A DNA stretch of 64,000 nucleotides from Juglans regia (GCF_001411555.2 NC_049904.1:32315370-32379369); one strand, 5' to 3'; shown: positions 1 to 12,748, counted from the first letter of the stretch. The notes: a model not told the origin generated them from the sequence alone. Made by a program: numbers and translations.

Positions 1-550
1 AAGAAAGCACCAGTAAACCGGAAACGTAAACATGTGAATATTATTTTAGCTTTAAAAATATATTTGTAAAGGGGCTATTTTATTACATGCAAAAACTTAC
101 GTTCTTGCCAATGCTACTTGTTTATTAGAGAGATGGAGGAGATACACCAGTGCCAGACACATGCAGGAATTTATTTGGCCCATCAGTGTTAGATATTTCC
201 AATGTTGGTTATGTGCAATTATATTACTTTTGTTATATTTATACTAGAAATGTTATATTTATGTTTTTATTTGATTTTCATGTTTTTTTTTTTTTTTTTA
301 TCTCCAGCTTGTTCAAGACAAATCAGCTGTTGTCATTGATGGAACCCAGATTGGACAAACAGTGGGTGGGAGTCAAGAAAGTGTAATATTTCTTAACTTT
401 TCATATGTCAATAGTAATATTGACATTATTCTAATCTATGCAAATTAATCCTTACAGGTTCAATTTGGGTTGGATGGATCACAACCTGAACAACTTGGAT
501 TGGATGATTCACAATTGGTTCAACCGTGGTTGGCGAGCCCAAGGAACTAA
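1..550 (+). CDS. 3' end of an unidentified multi-exon gene (partial)
   Basis: The window opens in what looks like coding sequence (positions 1 to about 33, a lysine/arginine-rich stretch reading KKAPVNRKRK), followed by an intron-like AT-rich segment. Two well-supported terminal exons follow: 308-382 after a T-rich acceptor ending in CAG, and 458-550 after TTACAG, ending in TAA. The 308-382 and 458-550 exons join in phase 0. The C-terminal 55 residues contain a short internal repeat: two GLD(G/D)SQ units and several Q-rich turns. A small exon near 130-160 is possible but not resolved. I do not recognise the family. A basic stretch followed by a Q/S-rich tail would suit a nuclear protein or a MULE-type transposase tail, but nothing decides this. 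The main body lies left of the window. Confidence 0.4.
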
Positions 551-2000
551 TTCCAGGTACTACGAGCTAAGGATATAGATAAAGTAATAAATGATCCGTG
601 TTACAACCTCATATGGAATCTGTTTTGTTAGATTATTGTGGGGGTACATTATTGTGTCGGGGTACATTATTGTGGGGGTTGTCATTGATCAAACTTGGTA
701 GATGACAATAGCTCTACTGGTGGCAGTTTTAGTGGTGGTAGTTGCAGTACTTCTCACAATAGAATTTCATAGCATGAATGAAATAAGCATTCGAGCACCT
801 CTGGCTTATGTAATCAGGCACTAGCTTTTTTTCTTTCGTTTTTTGGCTTATTTCATGTAATCAAAGTGAAGAAGAAGGTGGACCTTTAGCAGTCTGCTAT
901 TGTTTGTCTAAGGGATCTTTGAAAGATTTGAAATAGAACTTTGGACCAGGTTATAGAATGATTTTAGTATCGACTTTCGTACTATGCTAATATTTATATC
1001 AATTACATTGGGAATGTTTTACAGTGGGAACAAACTTCTATATCAATTATATTAATTCCTTTATTTTTATCTTCTATATCAATTATATTAATTCCTTTAT
1101 TTTTATCTTACTTCACATGCAGGAAACATTGGGGTTTATTGGTAGAAACATTGGTGAAGGATTTTCAAGATCTGGAAATGATATGATGGATTAGTCATTT
1201 TTTGTTTTTTGGTAGAAACATTAGTGATTTTTGTAAGTTTATCATGTTCTACTTAGTGGTGATATGGCATGTAAGATCTCATGTTGGTTATTTTTTTGTA
1301 AGTTGTAAATGTAATTTTTTTGGAAATCTTGACAAAAGATACAAGATTGTTGGCAATGATTTTTTGTGTAGTTGGAACAAATCATAACATTATTTTGATT
1401 TGTTATGATAGTTTTTCTTCCAAGAATGCGCATGGTTGAATTATTTACTGGATTGATTAATTTAGTACCTACTGGTATGCAGTTTTAGTACCTATCTAAG
1501 CCAAAGCTACGACAGTTTTTCTAGGAATTTTTTTTGTCTTCAAACTAGTTGTAAGATTTTCTATTTCTATTATATATTGTTTCATATTACATAAGTGATT
1601 TGCAAGCTATTACTCTACTTAATAATTTGGGTCCAGGACTCTGAAGAGGCCACTCAGTTTGGGTATTAGTCACATATGGAATTGGACATATTATTGTGAC
1701 TATACGATGCAATTGGACCACTCAGTTTGCGGGGCAATTTATTTCACAATGGAGTGTTATTTGGTTGGTTCATCCCTTTTGTGTGCAGCTTTCAACTTTG
1801 TCCAATTATCCAAAAAATAATTAAAAACAAATTAAATATACACTATATACAATCAGACTAAAATACTCAAGTCATTAACATAAAAAAAAAAATGCAATTA
1901 GACTATACAATCAGACTAAGTACTAACATCACCAACCAACATATAAACAACTTAAATATACATAGCAACTAACTTCTAACACTATTTGTAAGTTTATCAC
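551..2000. other. Intergenic segment between two convergent genes
   Basis: No gene is seen. The segment is T-rich and should include the 3' ends of the two convergent neighbours. A 36-bp unit is directly repeated at 1038-1109, and a smaller GGGGTACATTATTGTG-type repeat lies at 636-685. Short reading frames here have no recognisable homology and no coding signature. Confidence 0.5.
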
Positions 2001-4351
2001 TTATTTACAAGACAAGTAACATGCTACAACAAATGCAGCAGCCCAATACATCCGGAGTAGTGTGCGTGAGCGTCTGATTTCAGCTTTGCGTACAATAAGC
2101 GCCAACTCCTTCTTCACAACCTCTTCATTTCTATTGGATAGCGCCATCTCGATGTCATCCGCTCTCCTACGGAGATCAATCTTGCTCTTTTCGATATCAT
2201 CAAGTATCTTCTCCAACTCTTTCTTGGCTCTTAACAGTTCATTGTGAGTTTCTCTTAGATCGGACTTTCTGTATTGATCCTCCTCTACCCACTTGAAATA
2301 CTTACAATATGGTAATCCCTAATTATTTTAAACATATTTGAGAAACATGTTAGATGCACATAATATTTAAATTTTTTATTAAACATGAATGTAGTTACCT
2401 TTGTGTTGTAGTTAGGACACCCTAAGAAGGGTCGTCCTGGATTTCTTGTAGTAGATGAGTATCTTAGTTGGGCTTCAATTTCACAGAAGCATAATAGTTG
2501 ACCCAGACTTCGTTTACCAGAAGATGAAGAAGAGTCCGTTGTGGATGATGAGATATTCTTAAACTTATCGTGAATAAGAAACAAAAGGAAAATGGACAAT
2601 CAAGAACAAAACTAAACTTTCAGCATCTTCTTTAAAAGACTATCAACTATCAAGACAATTTAAAGTCTCCACACATTTAAACTAAACAAATCTTACTCTC
2701 CAAACATTTAATAAGATATTCTACATGTTGGACCTTACAAATAATTAAAGTCTTCCTCTTCCCATCATAACCTAGATTCCTTAATCACCAAAACCTAGAT
2801 TTAATTTGGTATCATTTGCTCCTATATGTGAGACGAGACAAACCTAGATTCAAAATCTGAGACATGATGCTTATGAATATCAATCACACAATGCTTATGA
2901 AAACAGCACACAAACCCATCCTAGTAACATTGTAACACATGTCTTGCAAAAGAAATTATATAGGTAAGATAAAACACAACTAAGAACAGATGACGGAATT
3001 AAATTCTTCCTTGATGCTCCTCAATCTAAGTTTGAAAAGCTGATGTATAATTTAAAACCATAATAAAGATATGACATAACATCTATTACTTATCATCCAA
3101 TCCTAGTAACATTGTAACACATGTACAAATAAAGAAATGATTAGTCAAGATAAAAGTCTCAATCTAAGAACAGATGAAGGAGACAGAAAAATTCTGCTCA
3201 TACATCTATTACTTATCATCCAGAAACAGCACACACAATCCAACATCTATTACTTATCATCCAATCCTAGTAACATTGTAACACATGTACAAATAAAGAA
3301 ATGATTAGTCAAGATAAAAGTCTCAATCTAAGAACAGATGAAGGAGACAGAAAAATTCTGCTCGTACATCAATTACTTATTATCCAGAAACAGCATACAC
3401 AATCCAACATCTATTACTTATCATCCAATCCTAGTAACATTGTAACACATGTAGAAATAAAGAAATGATTAGTCAAGATAAAAGTCTCAATCTTGACTAA
3501 CAGATGAAGGAGAAAGAAAAATTCTGCTCGTACATCTATTACTTATCATCCAGAAACAGCACACACAATCCTTCACCTACTCCTTTTTCAGTCCCCCAAT
3601 GCTTTCAATGTTTTTGGGATCCAGCACATTTTTTTCCTTTTTGATTTTCCTACCAAAATAAAGATCATACCTAAGTGAAAATGCCTTCATTTTAGATTTT
3701 TTTTTAAAGATCAATCATGCCTACTGCTACTCAAACTGAAGGAGACAAAGAAACAACCACGGTAAATGAACAATCAAGAATTGATAAACGAAAAAAAAAA
3801 CAGAGTATTTATATTTTTCTTATCGATTAGGGCTAGGGTTTCGAATCTACAAGTATTTCGAAATAATTTACAATTTCGAGTCTAAATCAAGTGCTATTTC
3901 GAAATCCACAAGAATTTCGAAATCTCCCATTATGGTTAGGGTTAGGGTTCGGGTTAGGGAAATGGTTAGGGTTAGGGTTAGGGTTAGGGTTAGGGTTAGG
4001 GTTAGGGTTCGGGGTTAGGGTTAGGGTTAGGGTTAGGGTTAGGGTTAGGGTTCGGGGTTCGGGTTAGGGTTTTCAGTTATTCAAGAATCATGTGTACTCT
4101 GCCGATTTGGTGATTTTGGAGAAATCGAAATCATCTATTCAATAAAGAAACCCAATGGGAGAATCGGTTGTGGTCATGCGAATCGATAGATACAATCAAG
4201 ATGACAAAGAGAGTACCTCCCTTTGTGTATCGTCTTCCTGCACGTCGGTGGGGACGTCGCTCAACTGAGCTGAAGAAGATGACCACCCTCCGTGAATCTT
4301 CGTCTTCGTTGCTTGCTTGGGAAGGTTCCCATGTTCCGTGCGGGATTCCAT
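2001..4351 (-). CDS. GRF-type zinc finger protein with C-terminal membrane segment
   Basis: Three exons are proposed: 4351-4217 (start ATG, donor GTACTC), 2563-2399 (acceptor after a T-rich run, donor GTAACT) and 2318-2001 (acceptor ATTAG, stop at 2001-2003). All junctions are phase 0, giving 205 aa. Exon 2 has a serine-rich stretch, then the GRF zinc finger: C70-x-C72, the GRPF motif at 88-91, C94 and C105, the last encoded at the start of exon 3 within LPYCKYFKW. A long charged coiled-coil-like helix follows, then a hydrophobic segment near residues 188-204 (MYWAAAFVVACYL). This is the layout of the small plant 'At4g04775-like' GRF proteins, whose function is unknown. Exons 2 and 3 are strong. 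Exon 1 is inferred because exon 2 has no in-frame ATG after an upstream TGA, so the alternative is a 5'-truncated gene copy. Intron 1 is about 1.65 kb and contains two unusual tandem arrays. Confidence 0.55.
2925..3570. repeat. 164-bp tandem repeat array
   Basis: A unit recognisable by AGTAACATTGTAACACATGT recurs, with ATTGTAACAC starting at 3111, 3275 and 3439, exactly 164 bp apart. A diverged fourth copy lies at 2929 (182 bp away). The three regular copies differ by a few substitutions and small indels. The array lies in the proposed first intron of the GRF zinc-finger gene and has no coding signal. Confidence 0.9.
3933..4071. repeat. Interstitial TTAGGG (hexamer) array
   Basis: About 140 bp of tandem GGTTAG hexamers, broken by a few GGTTCG/GGTTCGG variants and one AAT interruption near 3961. 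The unit is the six-base vertebrate-type telomere repeat, not the usual plant TTTAGGG heptamer. It lies upstream of GRF exon 2, next to GC-richer sequence containing the proposed exon 1. Confidence 0.95.
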
Positions 4352-5946
4352 GGTCTTCGTGGCTGAACTGAAACTAAGGGGAGGTCGTCTTCGGGTTTGA
4401 AACGGCTTCGTCGTTTCGAGTGTCTTGCCAATTTGAACGAGCACGAGCGATTATTAAAACGAAATCGCATCGTTTTAATAATCCCACGTGGACTCTCGAG
4501 TACGCGGGGGGTGCCCCTCCCGTGTACGAGCAGCATTTTTGAAAATTTACTTTGATTGTAGCAGTTATTTTATAAAATGGGTCATGAAAAAAATTGCAGG
4601 AATGTGATTTTTACTACAGGGCCGCCGAATTCTATAATTCTATTTGAAAAGTCGATAAATTTGAAATTTAAATAAAAAAAATTCTCAGCTTTTAATAGTG
4701 GGTTTTATTATTTTTAACTTTTCAAAAGTGTAGGTAGTGTTATAGTCACAAATTTTTTTTATAAAAATAAACTCATAAAATGATATATTTTATATGATAT
4801 GTTAAACCTACTTTATAATAGCAATAGTTTTACAATCTAGCCTACTACGTCAAGATATATTAATTTATAAATTTAATTTTGTGATATTTCTTTGTAGCTA
4901 AAGTATTTCTCTTTTCAAAATAAGTCCTACAACTATATCAACCATTATTCAAAGTTAAATGTTGATGGAAGATCATCAAAGTTTTGGGTTAAATATAAAA
5001 TTTCTCGGGTAATTGGCACGCTAACCCTTCGAAAACTTCCAATATGAGGACCCCACACTGTAAGTTTGTTAGGAAAACAGCAAGAAGAGAAGATAAACAA
5101 GATGTACCCTGTAAAGATGCTGGGATGCACCGTGCAGTTCAATATTTTCGTAATAAAGATCAGATCCTCCCTCGAATTCGTGCTTCAAAACTACCATTCA
5201 TTAAGAGAAGATGAAACTAAAACTTGGCAGCCATGGCCTGTCTATTTGCTTAATATTTGTTCTCTTAAAACATAAATGCTGTTTCTGAATAATGTTGTCT
5301 CTCTTTTTAGAATTCTTCCACGTTTTTTATTTCAGAAATTACGAGGAAAGAAGACCCATATGTTTAATGAATGGCAATGTTTTCGAAAGTTCTTCAGCTG
5401 GACATAATTTAAATGGTTCCCAAAAAACATTTTGTAGAACATTTTCCTACATTATGAGCTCAAAGAAAAGAAATCCATAGAGAGTTTAGTTCGAATTTCA
5501 TATGGGTTCCCTCAATACAGTTTTCAACCAAACTCAAAAGAACATGAGCACACAAATTACAAGACAACATTATTCTTACGCTAACACAAGCTCTAAATGA
5601 GCTTTTTACAACAAGAATGCTTTTCACTAGGTTTAAGGATGGACGAGGGATGCATGAAGTGAAGTATACACAACAGTTATTTTCTGAAGGGAATTATGAA
5701 CGAGTGCACTCAATTGTATTTACACTGTAAATACACAGTTTGGATTATGCAAACAAACTGCATGGTATTCTTAATTAGGCTGCTGCGTATGTCTTGATTC
5801 TATTGTAGGGAATGAAGCTTTGCAGGAACCTCATGACTGTTTAACTGCTTTCAATATGCAAAAGATAAAAGCCTTCCAGGGAACCCATGACTGATTAAGT
5901 GCTTGAAGGTGTATAACCAAAAGATCATATGTCATGCTTTGAGGAT
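4352..5946. other. Intergenic between GRF gene 5' end and PHL5-like gene 3' end
   Basis: No gene is seen. Positions 4380-4530 are GC-rich (CpG-containing, including a short C/G run near 4505) and probably hold the 5' region of the GRF gene. From about 4540 the sequence becomes AT-rich. The last few hundred bases before 5946 are likely the 3' UTR of the minus-strand MYB-CC gene. Confidence 0.4.
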
Positions 5947-8900
5947 CTAGCTTATCTTGGATGGGAATAAAGGATTTCCAGAACCTTCAGAAATGGGAAC
6001 CTGAACCTCTTGACTATTTGATGGCTCAGCAGAGGAAGTATCCAAGTTGTGATTCGGGAAGAGGCTACTATTTGTTTTCTGTTGCTGGTCAAACATCATC
6101 TTGAGCTGCTTCCCTTGTTCTTCAATTTGTAGCTGTAATTTTCGCTGAACCTGGCCCGGATAAGTCATCAAGCAAAGTTTAGTAGCCAAGAGATTATATA
6201 CCAGCAAACCCCTTGATAAATGGTTTGAAACCTGAGTAGCAGATGCAAGTGCTTATATAAGGTGTGAGGTCCAGTTTGTAGTAACCGGTAAGAATGAAAG
6301 GGAACATATACGCTATATATACGTTTCCTGCCTGGGGTTCAAGAAGGCTGCAACCTGTTCTGTTCTATTGTCTTGCCAGGCAATTAGAAGTCCCTAGCTG
6401 TTGTGCTGGGTGACCCTAAAGTTCAAGCTCATAAAAGTTGTTTCCAATTGTTATGAAATTCCTTTAATTGTGAAAGAAAAGGTCATTATCACCTTGAAAG
6501 AGAGATCAATTTTTGAAGGATACCTGAAACTAAACTATACATGGAATGAAGGAAACAAATGCAGAGAGGGTGGACCATATAGAAGCAATGACTAGAAGAT
6601 ACTGGAGAACTGGTAAAACGGGAAGATATATTGACATAAATAAAATCACTATCTGAAATGAAGAAGAAAAGCCCATGAACTCACCTCTAATTGTTCATGA
6701 AGACGCCTCTGGACATCTAACTGCACTTGCAGTGCCTCTTTGATCTGCAAGCCACTTTCATTCAAAGTTCACATGTTGGTGTCAGAATATAGTTCTACTG
6801 CTAAAGGGTTATTATGTACAGAGCAATAAAGAAGAAAAGAAAAATAAAACCAAACGAAAATTTTCAAAGAATTACAATTTTAAAAGGAGAATTGTGTTTT
6901 GAGTAGGATGCCAATACGATAGAATAAAATTCATGAACATTACGTTTTAACATCGAGCTGGGGTACATTGCTCATACTGTTTCTTTTCTCCAATTTTCCT
7001 GCAATAGAAAAGGCTACTCTAATCAAAATTATTATTTAACTAAATCAAGTTCATTGTAATCTATTCAAAGAAAAGAGCAATGTAGATTGATGAAAGTCAG
7101 CAAAGCCAAGCAAACACTTGCTGGTGACCACAAGAATGGTAAAAAAGTTTCCTTCTTAGAATGGCTCACATACTGCAGACAGGGTCAATATCAGTCTGAC
7201 GGCTGAGCCATCATACCATTGGTAAGGGAAATCAGCATGTTTCTGATTAGTAGAGCAAGTGATTTGGGGTCCAATATCAAATCTATAATTCAACAGAGGC
7301 TTTTTGCGTATAAAATAGGCAAGCTCAACTCTTGTCAACCGATTCCAAAAATCCCCTCCCCCACCGTGGAACAGACAAATGTACACACAAACTTAAAACA
7401 ATGGATTCTGAATTGCTTTTCAGTTCTCTTTAATGACGTTGGCCTGATCATTTCAGGGAATTGATCATACCAACATGGAAGGTTAAGGATACTTTTGTGA
7501 TGGCTTGCGCCATGTTAATAGTTGTATAGAAGGAAGTAAGGGGGGAAACCGCTAGCATTAATATCATCTCAAATAACTCTAGCCTATAGAGTTGCAAAAA
7601 CTAAACTTTGTTTTCTTAATCTGAAACATAACTTCAAGGTTTTTTGAGTTCCGCCTTCAACAACGAGAGAGAAGTGGTCATTTTTCTAACTAGTTTGCAA
7701 ATCAAAAGAACGCTCCTTGCATTGAGGATTAAGGGTCACCTCAAATGCTTGATTGTCAGATCTGAGAAAAAAAAAGGCCAGCCTATTATTAAAAGCACTC
7801 TGTGCATGGCTCTCTGAAGTGGTTTGAATAATGAGAATGATCGTCTATAAATGCTAGGGCTGTTGTGATCTAATTACAGATATCATCATCATCATCATGA
7901 ACCTAATTATTCCATAGAAATTTAATGCAAATAAAAAGAAAAATAAAGGAATCTCCTCATGATGAGAGGAAAGTGACACTCATATACAAAATGCAAAGCA
8001 AAAACATGAATTACTCCACCCTTCTTAAATTATACTTGAAAAAGTTCAGCCAGCTAAGACCAAAGAAATCAAGCACAATAAATCTCTTCCGAAAAATACC
8101 AGAATTGTTACAGGCATTACCTTCTGTTGAGTCTGGTATGTATTTTGCAATTCGGTACTTCTACAGGGAACAAAGAAAATGAATCTAATTTGTGGGGGGA
8201 AGTTGAAACAATATTACGGGTAACATCTACAGTACTTTAGAAAGCTTTAATACCTGAAGATGACTTTTCACATGAAAAATGGTCAATCCATCCGAGTTCA
8301 TCAGCTTTAGTATTGCCTTTGGCGTTGCCTCTATAGTACATCATGGAAAAATCATCAGAGATCAATGGTTTATTTCTTACTTTGATGAAGCTTATATCAA
8401 ATGACTTACTCTCAGCACCACCAAGGCGATTAACACATTCAACAAATTTCTCATGAAGATCTTGAGTCCACCTTATTCTTGCCTTGCTAGAGATTACTGC
8501 CCCGGCTGAAGCAGAATGGCCAGGAGTAATGGGTATATTTTCAGAGGAAAGTCTTGAAAACTGCTTCTCTTGCTGAGAGGAGCAGCCCAGCCGTGGGGGC
8601 GAGGAAGTATGTGAATTGCAATTGCCCTGAAAAATTACCAAGCCATAATCAGAACGATCTTTACACATTAGGAATGATGCCAACCTTGAATTATTGCATG
8701 TAAAGAATTGACAGTACACAAGCTCTAAATGAGGAAATACATACCATATCGTCCTGATTTCCTTTAAAAGGAATCAAAAGGTGCCTCCCACCATAGTTAG
8801 TATCATCACCAAGCAACTTATTTTGTTCATGTGGAAGAAGCTCACATCCTGGTGAATTGCTGCCTGAAAATTTGTTTTCAGAGGATCCATAGTATTGATT

Positions 8901-9353
8901 ACAAGAGAACTGAGATTTCACCATTGCCTGCAAGGTGTTTCTCAAATCAAAGTTGGAATCATCTTGATGAGCTGAATCGATGGAAAAGTCTTCCCCAGAA
9001 GATTGATACGAAGGGAACTGCGAATCATAAGTCCTGGAAACTTGGGAAAACACAGAGGGGTCATCAACTGGACTATCATACTGTTGAATTCCCATGCAGC
9101 GTTCGGTTGCATAAAAAGCAGAAGCTGGTGAATCAAAGCGGCTCATAATTGTGCTGGATGATCTAGCAGGCCTAATATATTGCTGTTGAGATCCTCCACC
9201 CATGGTTGGTGGCTGAGCACCAGTTCTGAATTGCCAAGACTGTTTGGATCCAAATAATTGGGAAGAACAATTAGCAAATTCAGAGCCACGATCATTGATC
9301 AGTTCATAGTTCTGGCTAACTGGTTCGCGGCAATCTATCTTCTGAGTGTTCAT
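5947..9353 (-). CDS. PHL5: MYB-CC (GARP) transcription factor, PHL5-like
   Basis: Seven coding exons on the minus strand: 9353-8745, 8626-8410, 8330-8254, 8160-8121, 6998-6944, 6754-6685 and 6150-5947. Together they make 1272 bp (423 aa), with GT-AG borders and consistent phases throughout. The first 250 residues are S/Q/N-rich. The single MYB-like DNA-binding domain spans about 253-308 ([14 protein letters not shown], then the SHLQKYR signature at 298-304). The MYB-CC coiled coil spans about 333-385 ([19 protein letters not shown], then [14 protein letters not shown]). These are the diagnostic features of PHR1/PHL regulators, which bind P1BS-type sites (GNATATNC) as dimers in the nucleus. 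The long N-terminus resembles PHL5. The ATG follows directly on a TTTGCAG acceptor at 9354-9360, so a 5'-UTR intron is likely; the exact leader exon is unresolved. PHR1/PHL1 act in phosphate starvation, but PHL5's own role is less clear, so no specific pathway is claimed. Confidence 0.88.
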
Positions 9354-12027
9354 CTGCAAATGACCAAAACCGCAACACAGCTATCCCAACAACAACAGCA
9401 AGCAGAGCTGATTTCTGCTCAAATATCCTGTCTACCATCCAAAACTACATCGACTTTCGTTCTCTTTATATGTTTTTCAGAAAGGAAATGCCACAGGAAA
9501 AATATACAGAAAATAGAAAAGAGAAGATGCAAATCAAATGGACAAACAACAACAGGGTTAAATTCTGATGTGCAGCATAAAATTCTCACTTATATTCCGG
9601 GAAACTTCAGGTTTAAGATATGAATAGGATTTGTATAAAAGCAATATGAAAGGCCTTTATTTATTCCCATAATGAAGGATAGGAATGAACTGTAATCTAT
9701 TTATTGACAGAACCAAAGCCAGAAAACGCTTATAAAAATACAAATCTCTCGAAGACAAACAAATGGGCTAACAGAAACTTGTCCATTCATAAACTCCAAT
9801 GGGAAAATGTCTCAATCACCAAAGAGAAAAGGAAAACAAAATAGAAATGAAAAAAATCCAAAATATCGAAAGGGCTTTATGGGTCTTAAGAAGAAGTTAA
9901 AATATGTCCTGCAGTACTGGTAATTTATCATTAAAAATATTGGAGAATATTGTAATAAGCATCTACAGCTGAACAATTTAACCTGAGATACTGGCATAAA
10001 TTCGTTATAAATCTGCGATTATTCCTACACTGGATACGGATGAAGTCAATGTAGTAGCCAAAAAAGATGGTATAAAATAAAAGAAACTCGATTCTTTCCC
10101 TCACAATAAAAGATACGAATCCCCCTCCCCTTTCCTTGAGATTTCATCTTGCAAACTGGGTATCTCAAATCTGGAAATTGCCAGAAAAGTTAATGCTCAT
10201 TGCTCTACAATATTACAGTAAAAACGCAGAGGACTTTGTATTGTATTTTAAGATTCTGCACAAGTTGAGAAAACATGAGTGGATTTAACGATCTCCAATT
10301 CCATCCACACGATCTAGTGGCCTTTCAACGAATACATAAATAGATTGATCGTAGATCGACTTAATACCATTGTTTGAGAATCTGATGGTTTCTAAAATCA
10401 GAAACTAATGCTGCTAAGCCTTTATTTTTATACCGACACATAGCCAGTTTTTCATTGTCGTAATAATAGTCAGACTCTGATAATCTTCAGATCTGAGTTC
10501 CTCTTTTGAAACATTTAAGGCGTGAAAATGATCCTTGTACAGGTGCTCTGGAATTCAAAAACCCTAATTTTAAGAATTTTGGACACTACATTTTGTTGAA
10601 CAACTAATACTTCCTCAAAATTATTAACAACACCACTAAAAAAATTAACCTGAAAAGACAATTCGTATTCAGTTCATCGAATCGATTTTCAGTCAAATCG
10701 AATGATCAAAAAGTAACCTAAAACAAAAGGCAGCTATCAATCACTAGAGACAACAAAAACAACAAAAAACAAGAATACAATAAATGAATAAAATTAATAA
10801 AGATTGCCTGGCATATCGCTGTAATCTCAGGCAGCCTATAAAATCATTCGAGAAGATAAAAAGTTAAGATATTTAAACGGCCTGTATTACTATTCTAACT
10901 AAATAGGGCTACTATCAGCGGTAACAATAGGAAAAAAAAAAAAAAACACATATTATTCTTGTACTTGCCTCGGTGCCTCCATGTCATTGTCTGAGCAGTG
11001 TTCGAATCAAATGCAGTGTAGTGTTTTAGGCCGAAAGCTTGATGCCTAGGTGAAGTTTCAGCCCCTTGAAGATCACTAAAAGAATATCTTACGTGTGTTT
11101 TCCGAGTCCCAAATCAGATAAAGCTGTTTGTAATGATCTTTTGAATTCAAAATGTTCGTCTGAAGCGATGGCGACGACATACCATACAAAATGTATTATA
11201 ATTGTCTATCGGACCTGACCATTCTTATGTGATGTTCAAAGGTTGCAAATTTACGATTCCCATTGTTTTGGGATTCCTAGTGAGTGATCAAGAAAGATCT
11301 AGATTTGATACTGACCCTTAATGGGGATTTGATACCCGGCTGAGTGCGTTATCTCTTAAAATTACATCCCACTCATTCTTGTGAGAAGGTGAAGTCTCTT
11401 CCTTCTTTGTCTGTCTTAATTCTATTCGATAAATTTCTCCTGCTCTAGTATTCAGGATCAAAACTCCAAATCTCTGAGCGAAGGTGTGGGAGTTTGGCTG
11501 GATGTGTGCCAGTTAATTGAAATGTAATTCGAAGATGCTGTCAGGAAGAGAATAAAGAATTTGTAAACAAATTGAAAGGGGTCTAATGGCAGTTTAACCT
11601 TGGGAAGAGAAGACAAATGACAGTTTGCAATATTTTCATTCCTTTGGTTGATGTTAAGTTTGGTGCTTGTGGAGATTGATATGGACAATGCCTGCAGAGA
11701 GGAAACTAGCACCACATTCGAGAGTCATGCTTTTGTTTCCATTTTCGGCCAAACCCCATGCATTTCATTTGTGATTTAAGAAGAACCCTGTTCCATGTCC
11801 TAGTCAGCTGAAACTTCAAAGGGATCTAGAAAGATGAAGTACTTTTCTGGATTTCTCTGTCGATACAAGCATCGTATGCACTGATAGTTGTTACTTTTTT
11901 CACAATTATTTGCCTCTTTTTCTCTTTTTAGGAAAATTATATGTAAAAATTTCAAATAGATAAATTTTTTATAAAATTGTGTAAAAAAATAGATTTGATA
12001 TTGAAAAAATGTAAAAAAAATATTTTT

Positions 12028-12535
12028 TTTAGGAGATGCTTGAGAAATGAGATGAGATGATAATTTTATAAATGATAAGATAGTTTATAAATAGTAGTGA
12101 GATAGTTTGAGTTAAAAAAATTTTAGATTTTGAGAAATGAGAGAGAAAATTTTGAATAAAAAATATTATAAAGTTAAGATATTATTAGAATATAATTTTG
12201 TTTTAGAATTTGAAAAAGTTGAATTATTTTTTATTTTTTGTTTGATAATTTGAGAAAGTTGTAAGGATAGTGAGTTGAGATGAAAGTCTAAAATTGAATA
12301 AAATATTGTTAGAATATTATTTTTTAATATTATTATTATTTTGAGATTTGAAAAAGTTAAATTGTTTATTATATTTTATGTGAAAATTTAAAAAAATTAT
12401 AATGATGAGATGAGATGAAATGAGATGCTTATTGGATCCAAACGGGGCCGTAATGATTAATTTAAAAATATTTATATTTAAATAATATTTAAAAATAAAA
12501 TGAGATAAGATGAGAAATATTTCCAAACATCCTCT
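12028..12535. mobile_element. AT-rich MITE cluster ('GTTTGGAT...ATGAGATGAGATG' type)
   Basis: One edge begins with GGAGATGCTTGAGAAATGAG and the other, read in reverse, begins with GGATGTTTGGAAAT; both lead into GAGATGAGATG-like and AT-rich internal sequence. An internal edge at about 12432-12450 (GGATCCAAACGGGGCC) suggests one MITE nested in or abutting another. The same core (AATATTATTTTTTAATATTATTATTATTTT) recurs near 37280 and 37950. No coding sequence is present, so a non-autonomous DNA transposon cluster is inferred. Exact borders and superfamily are uncertain. Confidence 0.45.
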
Positions 12536-12718
12536 TAAGCACTTGGTGTAAACCCAAATTGGGTTGCTGGATTTTGTCTACAATGCCTAACATATATATC
12601 AATTGTATGTTGGCAATCGAATTTGTTGCAGCTGGTGAAGCTGGAATGGCCTAATCAAAAACCACCATTTCCAATTATCAAATGAAAACGTTTCGACAAA
12701 AGCGATAACGTCACAGAC

Positions 12719-12748
12719 ACAGAGAGAGAGAGAGAGAGAGAGAGAGCT
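12719..12748. repeat. (GA)n microsatellite
   Basis: An uninterrupted AG/GA dinucleotide run following ACACAGAC. Confidence 0.9.

Noticed and set aside
4168..4371. Plus-strand 67-codon frame as a gene
   Set aside because: Better explained as the antisense of the proposed GRF exon 1; arginine-rich translation without homology.
9258..9623. 121-codon plus-strand frame opposite the PHL5-like gene
   Set aside because: Its first part is the reverse complement of MYB-CC exon 1 and the rest is intronic; a shadow frame.
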